Source: FEN-1297 sp963710735 (lineage in GTDB: Bacteria > Bacteroidota > Ignavibacteria > Ignavibacteriales > Ignavibacteriaceae). Taken from it: 64,000 bases of DNA. The position numbers and the translations under genes were made by a program. The notes below the pieces were generated by a model that was not told the DNA's origin, made no database searches, and worked only from the letters and a program-made list of their open reading frames with translations. Each line of letters opens with the position of its first letter. Within the stretch, counting starts at the first letter, position 1. Of this stretch, positions 8,680 through 18,661 are shown one piece after another. Location: positions 372,001 to 436,000 of the forward strand of contig CAVQBN010000024.1 of the NCBI GenBank assembly GCA_963710735.1. Reading direction: 5' to 3'.

Positions 8680-9855
8680 TTACCTAATAGAAATATTTAA
8701 AGGTAAAATAGCATAAACCTTTGTTCCCTTTTTAGGAGATGAATAAATATCCAGCCAGCCGCCGACTAGTTCGGCTCTTTCCTGCATTCCAAGCACACCG
8801 GAACTCTGCCCATTTATCGCCTTCTTTCTGGCTAATGAAACATCATAGCCTATGCCGTCATCGGTTATCCATAAATGTAAATCGTTTGATTTTTTCACAA
8901 ACTCAACCGAAAAAGTCCCGGCATCGGCATGTTTAATTATATTTGTTATTGCTTCCTGAACAATTCGATAACAAGTAATTTGAATCTCCGGCGATAAATT
9001 TTCTTCAATCTGTTTTGTAATTACCCTACCTTTAATTCCAGTTCTTTGCGATTGCCTGTCCACATACCATCTAATTGCCGGGAGTAACCCCAGATCATCC
9101 AGTATGGAGGGACGTAATTTAAGCGATAATTCCCTCACTTCATTTAATGATTCTTCAACCAATTGTATACTATCTTTTAATTGATCTTGAATTTTGACCG
9201 ATCTTGTATATCGCATGATATTTAACATATCGATTTTTATTGCCGTAAGCGATTGCCCAATTTCATCATGAAGTTCCCTTGCGATATTTCTGCGTTCCTG
9301 TTCCTGAACCTGGATTAAACTTCTTGAAAGAGTTTTCATTAAGTTCTGAGCTTCAACCAATTGATTTAGCAGTTTTTCTTGTTTTTCTTCGGCAAATTTT
9401 CTATCGGTAATGTCCGTATTAATAACAATTGCAGCTGCCGTCTTATTATTAAGTTCAATAGGAATTCCAGTGCATTTAATTATTCTCTCATGCTTAGTTT
9501 TGGGATCGATAAAAGCATAATCATTTGTTAAATTCTTTCCCGATAAAGCCTGTATATAAACATCATCCTCATCAGAAATAAATTCACCGGTTTTAAAATT
9601 ACGCATTCTTAAAAGTCGGGGTAATTTATTTATATGTATATTAATTTCTTCAGTATTATTAAAACCATACATATCTAATAATTTTTTATTAGCTTTTTTA
9701 ATTCCGGTTTTATCGCCAATAAAAATTGCATCAGGCATGTTTTCAAATATAATATCTAATTCCAGAAAATATTGTTTAAGGTCATCCGGAATATCACTTT
9801 TTGCGCCCTGCATTCTAGGAATTATTGACTGCTTTACGGAATTTTCTTTAGTCAC
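8680..9855 (-). CDS. PAS-domain sensor histidine kinase (NarX/DegS type)
   Basis: 391 residues starting at a GTG with a good AGGAG 5 bases upstream. A PAS domain (~30-150, ending INTDITDRK) is followed by a coiled-coil linker, a HisKA_3 dimerisation domain with phosphoacceptor His196 (ARELHDEIGQ), and a HATPase_c domain with the N-box EAITNIIKHA, DDGIGYD and SSGVLGMQERA. No membrane segment is visible, so it is a cytoplasmic sensor. It is transcribed with the NarL-type regulator 22 bases downstream. The PAS ligand is unknown; no haem or flavin signature was recognised by eye. Confidence 0.92.
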   Translation of the reverse strand: MTKENSVKQSIIPRMQGAKSDIPDDLKQYFLELDIIFENMPDAIFIGDKTGIKKANKKLLDMYGFNNTEEINIHINKLPRLLRMRNFKTGEFISDEDDVYIQALSGKNLTNDYAFIDPKTKHERIIKCTGIPIELNNKTAAAIVINTDITDRKFAEEKQEKLLNQLVEAQNLMKTLSRSLIQVQEQERRNIARELHDEIGQSLTAIKIDMLNIMRYTRSVKIQDQLKDSIQLVEESLNEVRELSLKLRPSILDDLGLLPAIRWYVDRQSQRTGIKGRVITKQIEENLSPEIQITCYRIVQEAITNIIKHADAGTFSVEFVKKSNDLHLWITDDGIGYDVSLARKKAINGQSSGVLGMQERAELVGGWLDIYSSPKKGTKVYAILPLNISIR

Positions 9856-10796
9856 TTAATCTCCTGAAATGATATTTGTTTTTATAAACGTCATTCATAT
9901 TAATTTATAAAATTATATTTTCAAGCATTCTGATATTTTTATAATATGTAGCAGTGAGGAACATTGGAGAATAAAAACCATTTATTAATGTAAAGTATTG
10001 CATTAATAATAACATAATAAACAATAATTTTTACTAAATAAAAAATTTACAACAAAACAATTACACTAAAAATTAGTTCGAAAATAAATAAAAATGACGA
10101 TTGATATTGTAATTTATTTGATTAAATTGTTTTTAATGAAAATAAAAGTAAATATTTAAAGAAAATTATTAAATTTCTTATTATAAAGTTTAATTGGTTG
10201 ATTTTGTAGAATCTGGAAAACCAGGCATCCAAATATTTCTAATATTTTCAAAAAACTATCTTTATCTGATTAAAGATATAAGAATTTGATTAGGGGCATA
10301 TTTAATGGATTGAATTAATATTATCTTATGCTCTATAATTGTAAAATTATTTTTTCATATTATATATTTTATAAATATTAATGGTTAACAGATTTCTTCA
10401 GCAAATCAAAAAACATCTTTTTATTAAAATTTCCATACATCCTAAATTAATTTCCCAAGAACAGTTTAACAGAATATTAAAAATTCAAGAATTTGCTTAA
10501 TTGAAACGAGTAATTAACTCATTAATATGAATCTATTTCACAAAGAAAATATCTAATTGAAACCATAGCTTAAATTATTTATCTATATTCGTTGATAAAG
10601 TTGAAATTTTTTCAACCCAACAGAAAAAATGAATCGATGACACACTGCTCTATTCCTAAGTCTGGCTTTCATTTCGCAAATTTGAATCAGATATACTTTG
10701 CCGGTATTTCCGGAAACAAATATTTTCCTGGTTTCGAGCGACAAAAATACTAAGTCACTTATTTAATATTATGTCCCTATGATTGGAACTATGATA
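9856..10796. other. AT-rich divergent intergenic region
   Basis: About 940 bases between the kinase (leftward) and a secreted-protein gene (rightward). No supported gene: the longest noticed frame (10381-10500, 39 codons) has no motif. A small perfect inverted repeat lies at 10600-10616 (gttgaaa / tttcaac). Promoters for both flanking genes must lie here, but none is called with confidence. Confidence 0.5.
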
Positions 10797-11579
10797 ATGA
10801 AGAGAGTTTTTTATGCTATTATTCTATTTTTTCTAACTGTCTTAACCATTAAAGCCCAAACTGTTGATGGTTTTTTACGGATAGTTGAAAACACCGACAC
10901 CAGCTATGTTGTCAAATTACAAATAAAAATAGAAAGCGATTCAGCTACACTAGGCATTGCAAGTATTAGGTTTAAATATGATACCACAAGTCTTTTTTTC
11001 CCGACTCATCCCGTTCAAGATAAAGACTATAAAATGGACAATTTCAATAGCCCGGATTATTTCTCATCAGTATCGCAGCCATCTGCAGCTACCATTTCAA
11101 TCAACATGGTGCAAATGACCGGAACCGGGAAAACTATTACGACAGATACATTAAGTTTAGCAACATTCCATTTTAAAAAACTAGCTTCCTCATATTCATC
11201 GACAATTTATCCAATTCTAGTGCAGTTTTTCAGCCCGCTCTCAGCTTCTCAATGGACAATAGGCAACTGGAAAAACTATACACCAACTGCAATCGATAAC
11301 AATCCAACCGTACCTGATAAATTTGTACTTATGCAGAATTACCCCAATCCATTTAACCCTACTACCACCATAAAATATCAGATACCCAAGAACAGTATAG
11401 TAACACTGAAAATATATAATATACTCGGGCAAGAAGTGACTACTCTTGTAAATGAAATGGAGAATACCGGTAATTACACAGTCCAATTTAATGCAGATAA
11501 ATTTGCAAGCGGTACATATTTTTATAGACTCCAAGCAGGCTCAATAGTCGAGACAAAAAAAATGTTATTGTTGAAATAG
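10797..11579 (+). CDS. Secreted cohesin-like protein with T9SS sorting domain
   Basis: I start at the ATG at 10797, which begins a clean signal peptide (MKRVFYAIILFFLTVLTIKAQ); in-frame ATGs at 10779 and 10791 would put six or two extra residues in front of it. About 260 residues. The middle (~22-150) is a beta-rich domain of the kind seen in cohesin-like extracellular proteins (IRFKYDTTSLFFP), but I claim only the fold type. The last ~85 residues are a T9SS type A sorting domain (QNYPNPFNPTTTIKYQIP, GQEVTTLV, GTYFYRLQAG, KKMLLLK). The protein is exported to the cell surface or medium; the partner is unknown. Confidence 0.82.
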   Translation: MKRVFYAIILFFLTVLTIKAQTVDGFLRIVENTDTSYVVKLQIKIESDSATLGIASIRFKYDTTSLFFPTHPVQDKDYKMDNFNSPDYFSSVSQPSAATISINMVQMTGTGKTITTDTLSLATFHFKKLASSYSSTIYPILVQFFSPLSASQWTIGNWKNYTPTAIDNNPTVPDKFVLMQNYPNPFNPTTTIKYQIPKNSIVTLKIYNILGQEVTTLVNEMENTGNYTVQFNADKFASGTYFYRLQAGSIVETKKMLLLK

Positions 11580-11774
11580 TGCCATGCAGAGGTTCATTTC
11601 CATTATCTCCCCTTTGATATTTCATTAATCAAAATATTAGTATGCTTTTATTGATGTGTTTTCTTACCATATCATTAGGCATTTCAGTTATTGAATAATA
11701 GTAACCTTTATGGAATAAGATTTGCAATTAATACAATAAAAGAAAATTAATTTTACTTATACAGACGAATTTTA

Positions 11775-12980
11775 ATGGAAACTAATGATATTTTGGAAGG
11801 TAATGATATTACCTTAATTTCGAATGAAAAGCTCCCGTTTCAACATGAGACAGTATCTCATAATGATTTTACAAATAACACTTTAACAATTAAAGAAGTG
11901 GACTTAGATCAGATATTTGATAAGTGGGCACAATATGTTTTAACAAACAAAACTGCACATGTCTTTTCCCATCCACTTTGGATCAAGGCTCTAGAAAAAG
12001 AAAACAACCGAAAAGCCATTATACTGGTCTGCCTTGACCATGACTCAGAAATCAAGGGAATTCTTCCTCTTATGCCAACTTTAGGATTACCGTTTAAGAT
12101 GGATAAACCAATAACATCAAGAAGGCTATCTTCCCTACCGCGCACTCCCCTAGGAGGTTTGCTATTTGATGATTCTCAAGTTAAAAAATCATTAATTCAA
12201 GCAGCCATAAAAAAACTCGATACAAGAAGCGGATCTTATTTACAACTAAAAAGCTACTTGCCTTGTTTAAATGAAAAGATAAATAATTTATCCAGGGTTT
12301 CCTGGCGCTCTTCATTCTATTTAGAATTGCCGGATGATCCGGAAAAAATTAGATTCGGCGACAAGGAACATCAACGCAAAGTTAATTGGGCAGTAAATAA
12401 GGCCAGGAGTTTAGGTATAACCCTTAGAACAGCCGAAACAGAATCGGATTTAAAAGAGTGGTATAAATTATACCTTGAGGTAATGCGCTGGCATACCGTA
12501 GCCGCACGACCTTTTAGATTCTTTAAATTCCTTCAGGAAAATTTGACTTCTAAGAATATGTATAAACTATTATTAGCGGAACAGACTGTAAATAATAAGA
12601 AAGTATTACTGGCCGGTTCCATATTTCTTAATTTTAATGATACAGTTTTTTACTCATTTAACGGCCGAAATCAGGATGCTCTTTCTTATCATGCAAATGA
12701 TCTGATACAGTGGGAAGCAATACATGATGCATGCAAAGAGGGTTTCAAATTTTATGACATGGGCGAAGTTTCTCAGCAAGAACAAGGTTTAGCGCAATTT
12801 AAATCCAAATGGGGCTGCACCACAAAACCTATTTATCATTACTACCATCATTTAAATAATCCGGTTAAAGATCAGCAACTGGATTTTATAGGCGACATAA
12901 AATTGGCGAAACAAATTTGGCGAAAACTGCCACTATCGTTTACGCAAATGGCGGGAAATTTAACTAACTGGTTTTTATAA
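11775..12980 (+). CDS. FemAB-like GNAT acyltransferase
   Basis: 401 residues of the FemAB/BioF2-like double-GNAT family, which transfers aminoacyl or acyl groups to amino sugars or peptides. Diagnostic segments: FSHPLWIKALE near the start of the domain, the central RKVNWAVNKARSLGI helix, LAGSIFLNFNDTVFY, a core HANDLIQWEAI and FYDMGEVS, then LAQFKSKWG, the usual end motif. Homologues sit in exopolysaccharide and PEP-CTERM-type loci. A second, frameshifted family member lies at 54209-55265. It opens a rightward run of surface-modification genes. Donor and acceptor cannot be read from sequence. Confidence 0.82.
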   Translation: METNDILEGNDITLISNEKLPFQHETVSHNDFTNNTLTIKEVDLDQIFDKWAQYVLTNKTAHVFSHPLWIKALEKENNRKAIILVCLDHDSEIKGILPLMPTLGLPFKMDKPITSRRLSSLPRTPLGGLLFDDSQVKKSLIQAAIKKLDTRSGSYLQLKSYLPCLNEKINNLSRVSWRSSFYLELPDDPEKIRFGDKEHQRKVNWAVNKARSLGITLRTAETESDLKEWYKLYLEVMRWHTVAARPFRFFKFLQENLTSKNMYKLLLAEQTVNNKKVLLAGSIFLNFNDTVFYSFNGRNQDALSYHANDLIQWEAIHDACKEGFKFYDMGEVSQQEQGLAQFKSKWGCTTKPIYHYYHHLNNPVKDQQLDFIGDIKLAKQIWRKLPLSFTQMAGNLTNWFL

Positions 12981-13168
12981 TTTAAATTTAGGAAATCTTC
13001 TGAAACTCTTTTCTCAATTCCTCGTATGAATAACTTTTACAATCACATCCAAAATCTCACTTCAGGCAGGAAGAAGTAATTACCCGGGTGCTCGAGGAGT
13101 AATTCATTATTATAGAATTTTTTAAATATTGTTGATTATGTGATAAAATAATCATTTTAGAATCAATT

Positions 13169-14044
13169 TTAAGAGTTTAGTTTATCAAAATTCATATCAT
13201 TAAGTCCAACCAGGTCAAGACTTGATTTAAATAAATTCGATGAAATTTCTCTATTATATGATATTTGAGAAGAATTAATCTGGTTTAAATTCTGAAAATA
13301 CTTTCCAGTTGTTTTACTAAATTTTTCTTCTAATGCTAAATTTAAAATTGATTCTGCTGCTTTTGGAGCTGATATTAATTTGCCTTTTAACCCAAAGTCT
13401 ATATAGTGTTTTAGCCAGGGCAATACCCCATTATTTAGTTTAATCTTTGTTGCAACATGCCCCGGATTAACTGCGTTTACAGTAATGTTTGTATTAGAGA
13501 GAATTCTAGCGAGCTCATAAGTAAAATAAATAACTGCCAACTTAGAATTTCTATATGCCTCACCAGAGTTATAGATTTCTGGCCGAAAAATATTTTGTGC
13601 GGTAATATCTCCGCCATTATGGGAGGAAGATGATATATTAATTATTCGTCCTTGGAAAGAATTACTTAATAAATCAAGAAGTGATACGGTTAATAAGAAA
13701 TGTCCTAAATAATTCGTTGCAAAAGTTAGTTCAAAATTGTCATCACTCAAATAATATTTGTTAAACTTAGAGCCGGCATTATTAATCAGAATGTCCAATT
13801 TATTTATATCGTTTTTTATTAATGGAACTGATTTTCTAATCTCCTCCAAGGACGAAATATCAGCAACATATAATTTCACTTTAAGATATTTATTCTTTTC
13901 CAATAACTCGCCACAGATTTTTTCTCCTTTTTGCATGTTCCTAGCTAAAATTATCAAGTTAACATTAAAGCGAGCTAGTTTATAGACTAATGCTTTGCCG
14001 ATTCCAGAAGTTGCACCAGTAATTAAACAAGTTTTGTTTTCCAT
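13169..14044 (-). CDS. Short-chain dehydrogenase/reductase
   Basis: 291 residues of the classical SDR family, retinol-dehydrogenase-like subgroup. The cofactor motif TGATSGIGKA is at ~9-18, LINNAG at ~85, the Ser in ISSSS at ~137, and the catalytic Tyr and Lys in EAYRNSK. After the Rossmann fold comes NPGHVATK. Length is normal. It would oxidise or reduce an alcohol/ketone with NAD(P)(H); the substrate is not evident. It is divergent from the ATP-grasp gene (69 bases between starts), and the shared promoter region suggests linked expression. Confidence 0.88.
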   Translation of the reverse strand: MENKTCLITGATSGIGKALVYKLARFNVNLIILARNMQKGEKICGELLEKNKYLKVKLYVADISSLEEIRKSVPLIKNDINKLDILINNAGSKFNKYYLSDDNFELTFATNYLGHFLLTVSLLDLLSNSFQGRIINISSSSHNGGDITAQNIFRPEIYNSGEAYRNSKLAVIYFTYELARILSNTNITVNAVNPGHVATKIKLNNGVLPWLKHYIDFGLKGKLISAPKAAESILNLALEEKFSKTTGKYFQNLNQINSSQISYNREISSNLFKSSLDLVGLNDMNFDKLNS

Positions 14045-14113
14045 AAAAATAAATTTTATAGTTAATCAATTATTAATTATTTTAGACATACTATTTAATA
14101 ACCGCAAAATAAT

Positions 14114-15307
14114 ATGAAACCAGTTGTTGTATTGGCTGCCCACACAATGGGTTATGGAGTAATCCGTTCTTTAAGCAAAAAGAAAATTCCAATAATTGCC
14201 GCTTATTACGACAAAGAAGACTTCGGATACGTATCAAAATATATAAATAAAGCGGTAAGAATACCAAACCCCCAAGAAGATGCTGACGGCTGTCTACAAA
14301 GCATTATTGAACTAAGCAAGGAATTAAATGGAGGACTTTTAATTCCCACAAATGATGATACTTTAGAAATTGTATCCAAGAATAAAAATCTATTATCCGA
14401 TTATTTCATTGTTGCTACGAATGATTGGTATATCACAGAACAGATTCTTAATAAGAAACTTACGTATCAAATAGCTTCTTTTTTAAATATTGATATCCCT
14501 CAAACTATTTTCCCAGTTAATTCAAAAGAAATTGAAGAATTTTTTAACAATTTAAATTCTCCTGTAATCATTAAGCCTTGTATCAGCCATACTTTTTATA
14601 ATACTTTTGCAAAAAAATTTTTTAATGGCGATAGTTATGACGAATTAAATAAACATTTTGAGTATTTACAAAAAAACAAGTTCGAAGTAATGATCCAGGA
14701 ATTAATTGAAAGTAAAGACAGCGATATGGTTATGTATAACGCATACAGCATTCATGGCAAACCGTTTTTAGAGTTAACAGCACAAAAAATTAGAAACGGA
14801 CCGGCAGTATACGGGAACTCTACTGTTTCTAAAAGCAAAAATATTGAGGAAATAATTTTACCATCAAGAAAAATATTAGAATACATTGGATATACAGGGT
14901 ACTGCTGTATCGAATACAGACGAGATTTGTCAGATAACCGATTTAAGTTTTTAGAAATTAATGGCAGATATAACTTATCAAACTACCTGTTAAATGGATG
15001 CGGTTATAATGCCCCCTGGATGGAATACAAATATTATCTGTTTAATGAGATTCCTTCCAATTCTATTAGTTTTAAAGAAAATATCTATTGGATAGACATT
15101 TTCAGAGACTTAAGCTATTCATTGCCCAGAGTTATTAAGGGACAAATATCATTTACCGATTATTTAAGGCCTTATTTTTCCAAGCATGTTTTTGCAATTC
15201 TGGATTTTAAAGATATTTTGCCTTTTTTAAAAAGAGGATTCAGTATTCTTGGAAACTTTTTAAAAAACGTTAATAAAAGTTTAGCCTATAAAGATAAGAA
15301 TAGATGA
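14114..15307 (+). CDS. ATP-grasp carboxylate-amine ligase-like protein
   Basis: 397 residues with the three-part ATP-grasp layout. An N-terminal pre-ATP-grasp domain (VLAAHTMGYGVIRSL, LLIPTNDDTLEI) is followed by the ATP-binding region (SPVIIKPCISH, VMIQELIES) and the metal-binding end motif GYTGYCCIEYRRD... FLEINGRYN. These ligases activate a carboxylate with ATP and couple it to an amine. In polysaccharide loci they often attach amino acids to sugars or build short peptides; that role here is inference. A second ATP-grasp gene follows 271 bases downstream on the same strand. Confidence 0.8.
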   Translation: MKPVVVLAAHTMGYGVIRSLSKKKIPIIAAYYDKEDFGYVSKYINKAVRIPNPQEDADGCLQSIIELSKELNGGLLIPTNDDTLEIVSKNKNLLSDYFIVATNDWYITEQILNKKLTYQIASFLNIDIPQTIFPVNSKEIEEFFNNLNSPVIIKPCISHTFYNTFAKKFFNGDSYDELNKHFEYLQKNKFEVMIQELIESKDSDMVMYNAYSIHGKPFLELTAQKIRNGPAVYGNSTVSKSKNIEEIILPSRKILEYIGYTGYCCIEYRRDLSDNRFKFLEINGRYNLSNYLLNGCGYNAPWMEYKYYLFNEIPSNSISFKENIYWIDIFRDLSYSLPRVIKGQISFTDYLRPYFSKHVFAILDFKDILPFLKRGFSILGNFLKNVNKSLAYKDKNR

Positions 15308-15578
15308 TTAGTTAAGGATTTCTACAACACAAAAAGCACTAGATATGCGGCTTAAATATTATATATTTAGAGTTAAATTATAGTCAAATATAGTTTATAA
15401 AATATTTCGATTTTTCATTCCGAACCTTCTTTACCAGACCTGACAAACTTGATTCGGAATCTCATTTTTTAATTGATTTTTAAAAACTTAATCTTCAATA
15501 AAGGCAGCGGTGCCAGAAAGCTAACATAGAAAGTGCGTAATATTAATTAATAATTATTTTCACTCTTTATTGAATTAA

Positions 15579-16745
15579 ATGAATAAGAATTCGGATACAC
15601 AATTAGATGTAATACTGACAAACGGCTGGGATAGGATTAGTTATAATATCCTGCGCAGCCTTTCGAAAGCCGGGCTAAAAGTGGGCTTTGGGGTTGACTC
15701 TAATTCGGGAATGGGAAAATTTTCAAGATTAGCGAAGCAACCTTTTTTTCATACTTCTTATCTTATGGATGAAGAAAAATTTATTGACGATATAATTAAC
15801 TATATAAAGAAAACAAATGCTAAAGTTTATATACCTACCGGGGAGGAAATTTTCGCAGTAGCAAAACACATCAACAAATTTAATCCTTTAAATGTAGCTA
15901 TACCAATTTCATCTTATAACATTCTTTTAAAACTTCACAATAAAATTGAGTCAGTCCGGCTAGCTGAATCACTAAAATTACCTGTTCCCAAAACCATATT
16001 ACCAACGTGTATAGAAGAGATTCAAGAATTCGGTAAAGAATTCGGCCATCCTATAATTATTAAAGTATTATACTCCTCGTCTTCCAAAGGCATATTTTAT
16101 TTAAAAGAAAAAGACACAGATAAGATAGGCAGGTTTTTAAGATACAATAAGTTAGACTTTAACAATTTTTTGATGCAACAACATGTTGAAGGAAGAGGCT
16201 ATGGTGTTTCAATGTTAATGGGAAAAGGCAATTTAACAGCGAAATTTACTCACCGGCGTTTGAGAGAAAAATATTATCTCGGCGGCCCAAGCACACTTAG
16301 GGAAAGTACAAAAAGTGAAGAACTTGAAAAATATGCAGAAAAGTTGTTGTCAAGTATTCAATATGACGGAGTTGCCATGGTTGAATTTAAATATAATGAG
16401 AAAGAAAATAAAGCATGGCTGATTGATGTAAACCCAAGATTTTGGGGTTCAATCGGGCTTGCAATAAATGCAGGGGTTGATTTCCCTATGCTTTTATATA
16501 AAATGGCAATAGGTGAGCTGCCGGCATACAAGAATACTTATAAAGAAGGGATAAGATATAAATGGCTTCTTGGAGATATTTTAGGGCTAGTTGAAATCAT
16601 TCGTTATACACATAAAATTTCTTCTATTAAAGAACTTTTTGAAAAAGTAGACGGGTATGATGATTACTACAAAGACGACAGATTTGCCTTTTACGCAAGC
16701 ATAGCCCTATATATAAGGAGGTATATTAGGAGGTTATTTGGGTAA
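15579..16745 (+). CDS. ATP-grasp ligase
   Basis: 388 residues, a second ATP-grasp enzyme only distantly like its neighbour. The N-terminal domain (VILTNGWDRISYNILRSLSKAG) holds YIPTGEEIFAV. The ATP-grasp core has HPIIIKVLYSSSSKGIFYL (nucleotide Lys and flexible loop), MQQHVEGRGYG, and the magnesium-binding GVAMVEFKYNE... DVNPRFWGS. This form resembles carbamoyl-phosphate-synthase-like ligases in surface-glycan loci. The 3' end overlaps the start of the HAD gene by 8 bases and carries its ribosome-binding site, so the two are translationally coupled. Confidence 0.83.
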   Translation: MNKNSDTQLDVILTNGWDRISYNILRSLSKAGLKVGFGVDSNSGMGKFSRLAKQPFFHTSYLMDEEKFIDDIINYIKKTNAKVYIPTGEEIFAVAKHINKFNPLNVAIPISSYNILLKLHNKIESVRLAESLKLPVPKTILPTCIEEIQEFGKEFGHPIIIKVLYSSSSKGIFYLKEKDTDKIGRFLRYNKLDFNNFLMQQHVEGRGYGVSMLMGKGNLTAKFTHRRLREKYYLGGPSTLRESTKSEELEKYAEKLLSSIQYDGVAMVEFKYNEKENKAWLIDVNPRFWGSIGLAINAGVDFPMLLYKMAIGELPAYKNTYKEGIRYKWLLGDILGLVEIIRYTHKISSIKELFEKVDGYDDYYKDDRFAFYASIALYIRRYIRRLFG

Positions 16746-17442
16746 CCAAAAAATTGTCTTATTTGATTTTGATAAGACTATTACTAAAATTGATACAATT
16801 CTTCTTTTTTATCATTACTTTTTAAATCAGAGAAACAAAGGATATAGATACTCAATTGTTGTTTTGCTATTTGGCCTTTTTAAGCTGAATATTATTTCTG
16901 AACATTCATTAAAACAATTTTTATGCAGTTCCTTAGTTAAAGGATTGAGTGAATCAGAAGTTGAGTTAATAGCTCGAAATTTTTATAAAGAATACTCTGC
17001 CAAGATATTTAATAGTCAATTGATAGAAGAGTTAAAATTAAGGAGATTAAAGGGAGAAAAGGTTTATATTGTTTCCTCAAACTTTGATTTTTTACTCAAG
17101 CCACTTTTTAATATACTACCTATTGAAGATATCTTTGCAACCACGACCGAAAAGTCAAATCATATTTTTACCGGCAAACTTATTGGGAATGTCTGCAGCG
17201 GGAAGGAAAAATTAAAAAGAGTTTCTGAATTAATTAATGGCATTGATAAAAATTTTTCCACCGGTTTCGGGGACAGCCCAAATGATTATGAATTTTTATT
17301 TGCATGTAATACCAGTTTTTTAGTTAAATATAAGAAAGGAAATAAAAAGATTGCTACTCTAATTAAATTGCTTTTCGGAAAGTTTGATTTTTCTAATCCA
17401 AATACTGAAATAATTTCTTTTAAGAAAAAAAAATCAAATTGA
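16738..17442 (+). CDS. HAD-superfamily phosphatase (SerB-like, subfamily IB)
   Basis: 234 residues. The start is taken as the TTG at 16738 because AGGAGG lies at 16728-16733; no ATG is available in frame nearby. HAD motif I is FDFDKTIT (nucleophile Asp10, acid/base Asp12), motif II is the Ser in IVSSNFDF, and motif IV is GFGDSPNDYEFL. The helical cap between motifs I and II is typical of the PSPase-like IB group. It is predicted to be a cytoplasmic phosphatase acting on a small phosphorylated metabolite. It overlaps the ATP-grasp gene by 8 bases and probably acts in the same pathway. Its end overlaps the convergent glycosyltransferase by 9 bases. Confidence 0.83.
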   Translation: MGNQKIVLFDFDKTITKIDTILLFYHYFLNQRNKGYRYSIVVLLFGLFKLNIISEHSLKQFLCSSLVKGLSESEVELIARNFYKEYSAKIFNSQLIEELKLRRLKGEKVYIVSSNFDFLLKPLFNILPIEDIFATTTEKSNHIFTGKLIGNVCSGKEKLKRVSELINGIDKNFSTGFGDSPNDYEFLFACNTSFLVKYKKGNKKIATLIKLLFGKFDFSNPNTEIISFKKKKSN

Positions 17443-18342
17443 TTCTGCTTTAGCCCCCTCGATAAGTTTTCTTTTGAGTTTTTTAATAATACTGACAAAA
17501 ATCATCGGCGAAGCTATAAAAAATAATTTAACAGGCTGAAAAATTTTACCTTTTCTTAAAGCTTTTTTACACCAAAAGAATGAGGTAGAACCAAGGATTG
17601 CATACCTATCTAATTTTCGATCCCCTGGTTCTACTTTAAATATTCCTATTCTCTCATCACTAATTAGTTTTGAAATAGCCGATAAAACTTTATTTATATT
17701 CTTTACGCTGTTGGTCGAGTGCTGACGGTAGCCAAATAATTTAGGCTCCGTTATTATTTCGGCAGGCCCAAAAGAACCCACTTTAAGAAGAAACCTAAAA
17801 TCATCATGCGCATGAACCATTTTACTTTTACTATTCCCGAATCCATTAATCTTTTTAAATATATCTTTTCTAACAACAAGCATACTGCATGAGGTAAAAA
17901 TCGTTACATCTTTTGAAAAATAATCTTTGTAAGAATAGAACTTAATCTTATTTTCATAAGGAATTTTGACCGGGTCAATTTTATCATTAAAATAAAAAGG
18001 CTGGCCGGCTAAAAGTGCCGGAGAGTTTTTAGTATTTATTACCTTATTATATATTTCAAGAGTGAACGGGAAAAAGATATCATCATCATCCAAAAAAGCC
18101 AGGTACTCACCATTGGATATTTCAGCTCCTCTGTTTCTAGCTTGTTCTCCACCGCTGTTTGATTGACTCAAAATTTTAATCCTACCGGTATATTCAGCAA
18201 GTATTTTGAATGTATCATCGGTTGAACCATCGTCAACTACTATCACTTCAAAATCTTTAAATCTCTGGTTAAGGACTGATTCAATAGTTTCTTTTATTAA
18301 CCAGCCTCTATTGTGGGTTGGTATAATTACAGAGAATTTCAT
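17434..18342 (-). CDS. Family 2 glycosyltransferase
   Basis: 302 residues. GT-A fold of family GT2: SVIIPTHNRGWLIKETIESVL at the N-terminus, then VVDDGSTDDT and the metal-binding LDDDD at ~100. The acceptor region contains HAHDDFRFLLKVG and a C-terminal basic stretch. No membrane helix is obvious apart from a hydrophobic segment near the end (~275-290). It transfers a sugar from a nucleotide donor onto a lipid-linked or protein-linked acceptor. It is convergent with, and overlaps by 9 bases, the HAD gene. Confidence 0.88.
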   Translation of the reverse strand: MKFSVIIPTHNRGWLIKETIESVLNQRFKDFEVIVVDDGSTDDTFKILAEYTGRIKILSQSNSGGEQARNRGAEISNGEYLAFLDDDDIFFPFTLEIYNKVINTKNSPALLAGQPFYFNDKIDPVKIPYENKIKFYSYKDYFSKDVTIFTSCSMLVVRKDIFKKINGFGNSKSKMVHAHDDFRFLLKVGSFGPAEIITEPKLFGYRQHSTNSVKNINKVLSAISKLISDERIGIFKVEPGDRKLDRYAILGSTSFFWCKKALRKGKIFQPVKLFFIASPMIFVSIIKKLKRKLIEGAKAESI

Positions 18343-18560
18343 CTTTATACTTTATTAATTAACTCAAAAGTCTTTGTAAGTAAAATTTGCATTTCAGGGT
18401 GAGATTTTCTAAAAAGTAATATTATTTTCAATAATTGTATATAGATATGGAAAAATTAAGAAGAATTTCACAGATTTTATAATTGATAATTACTTTTCAG
18501 ACTGTCTCATATAAAAATTTACAAAAAAAATCATTTCTAATAAATTTCAAGAGCTAAAAT
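18343..18560. other. Intergenic region
   Basis: AT-rich, divergent on the right side of the glycosyltransferase start; no gene seen. It ends in the terminator of the gene coming from the right. Confidence 0.4.
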
Positions 18561-18589
18561 AAAAAAAGATGCCGGAGCAAGTCCGGCAT
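18561..18589 (-). terminator. Rho-independent terminator
   Basis: On the minus strand a perfect 8-bp stem (atgccgga / tccggcat) with a 5-base loop is followed by seven U. It lies ~70 bases after the stop of the broken T9SS gene, so the gene's transcription unit was once functional. Confidence 0.88.
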
Positions 18590-18661
18590 GTCAAAGTACA
18601 TAAGCTTGAGGAATATTTTTATCCAGCCATTATATTACTGTTATAAGATATCTCTGCCGGA

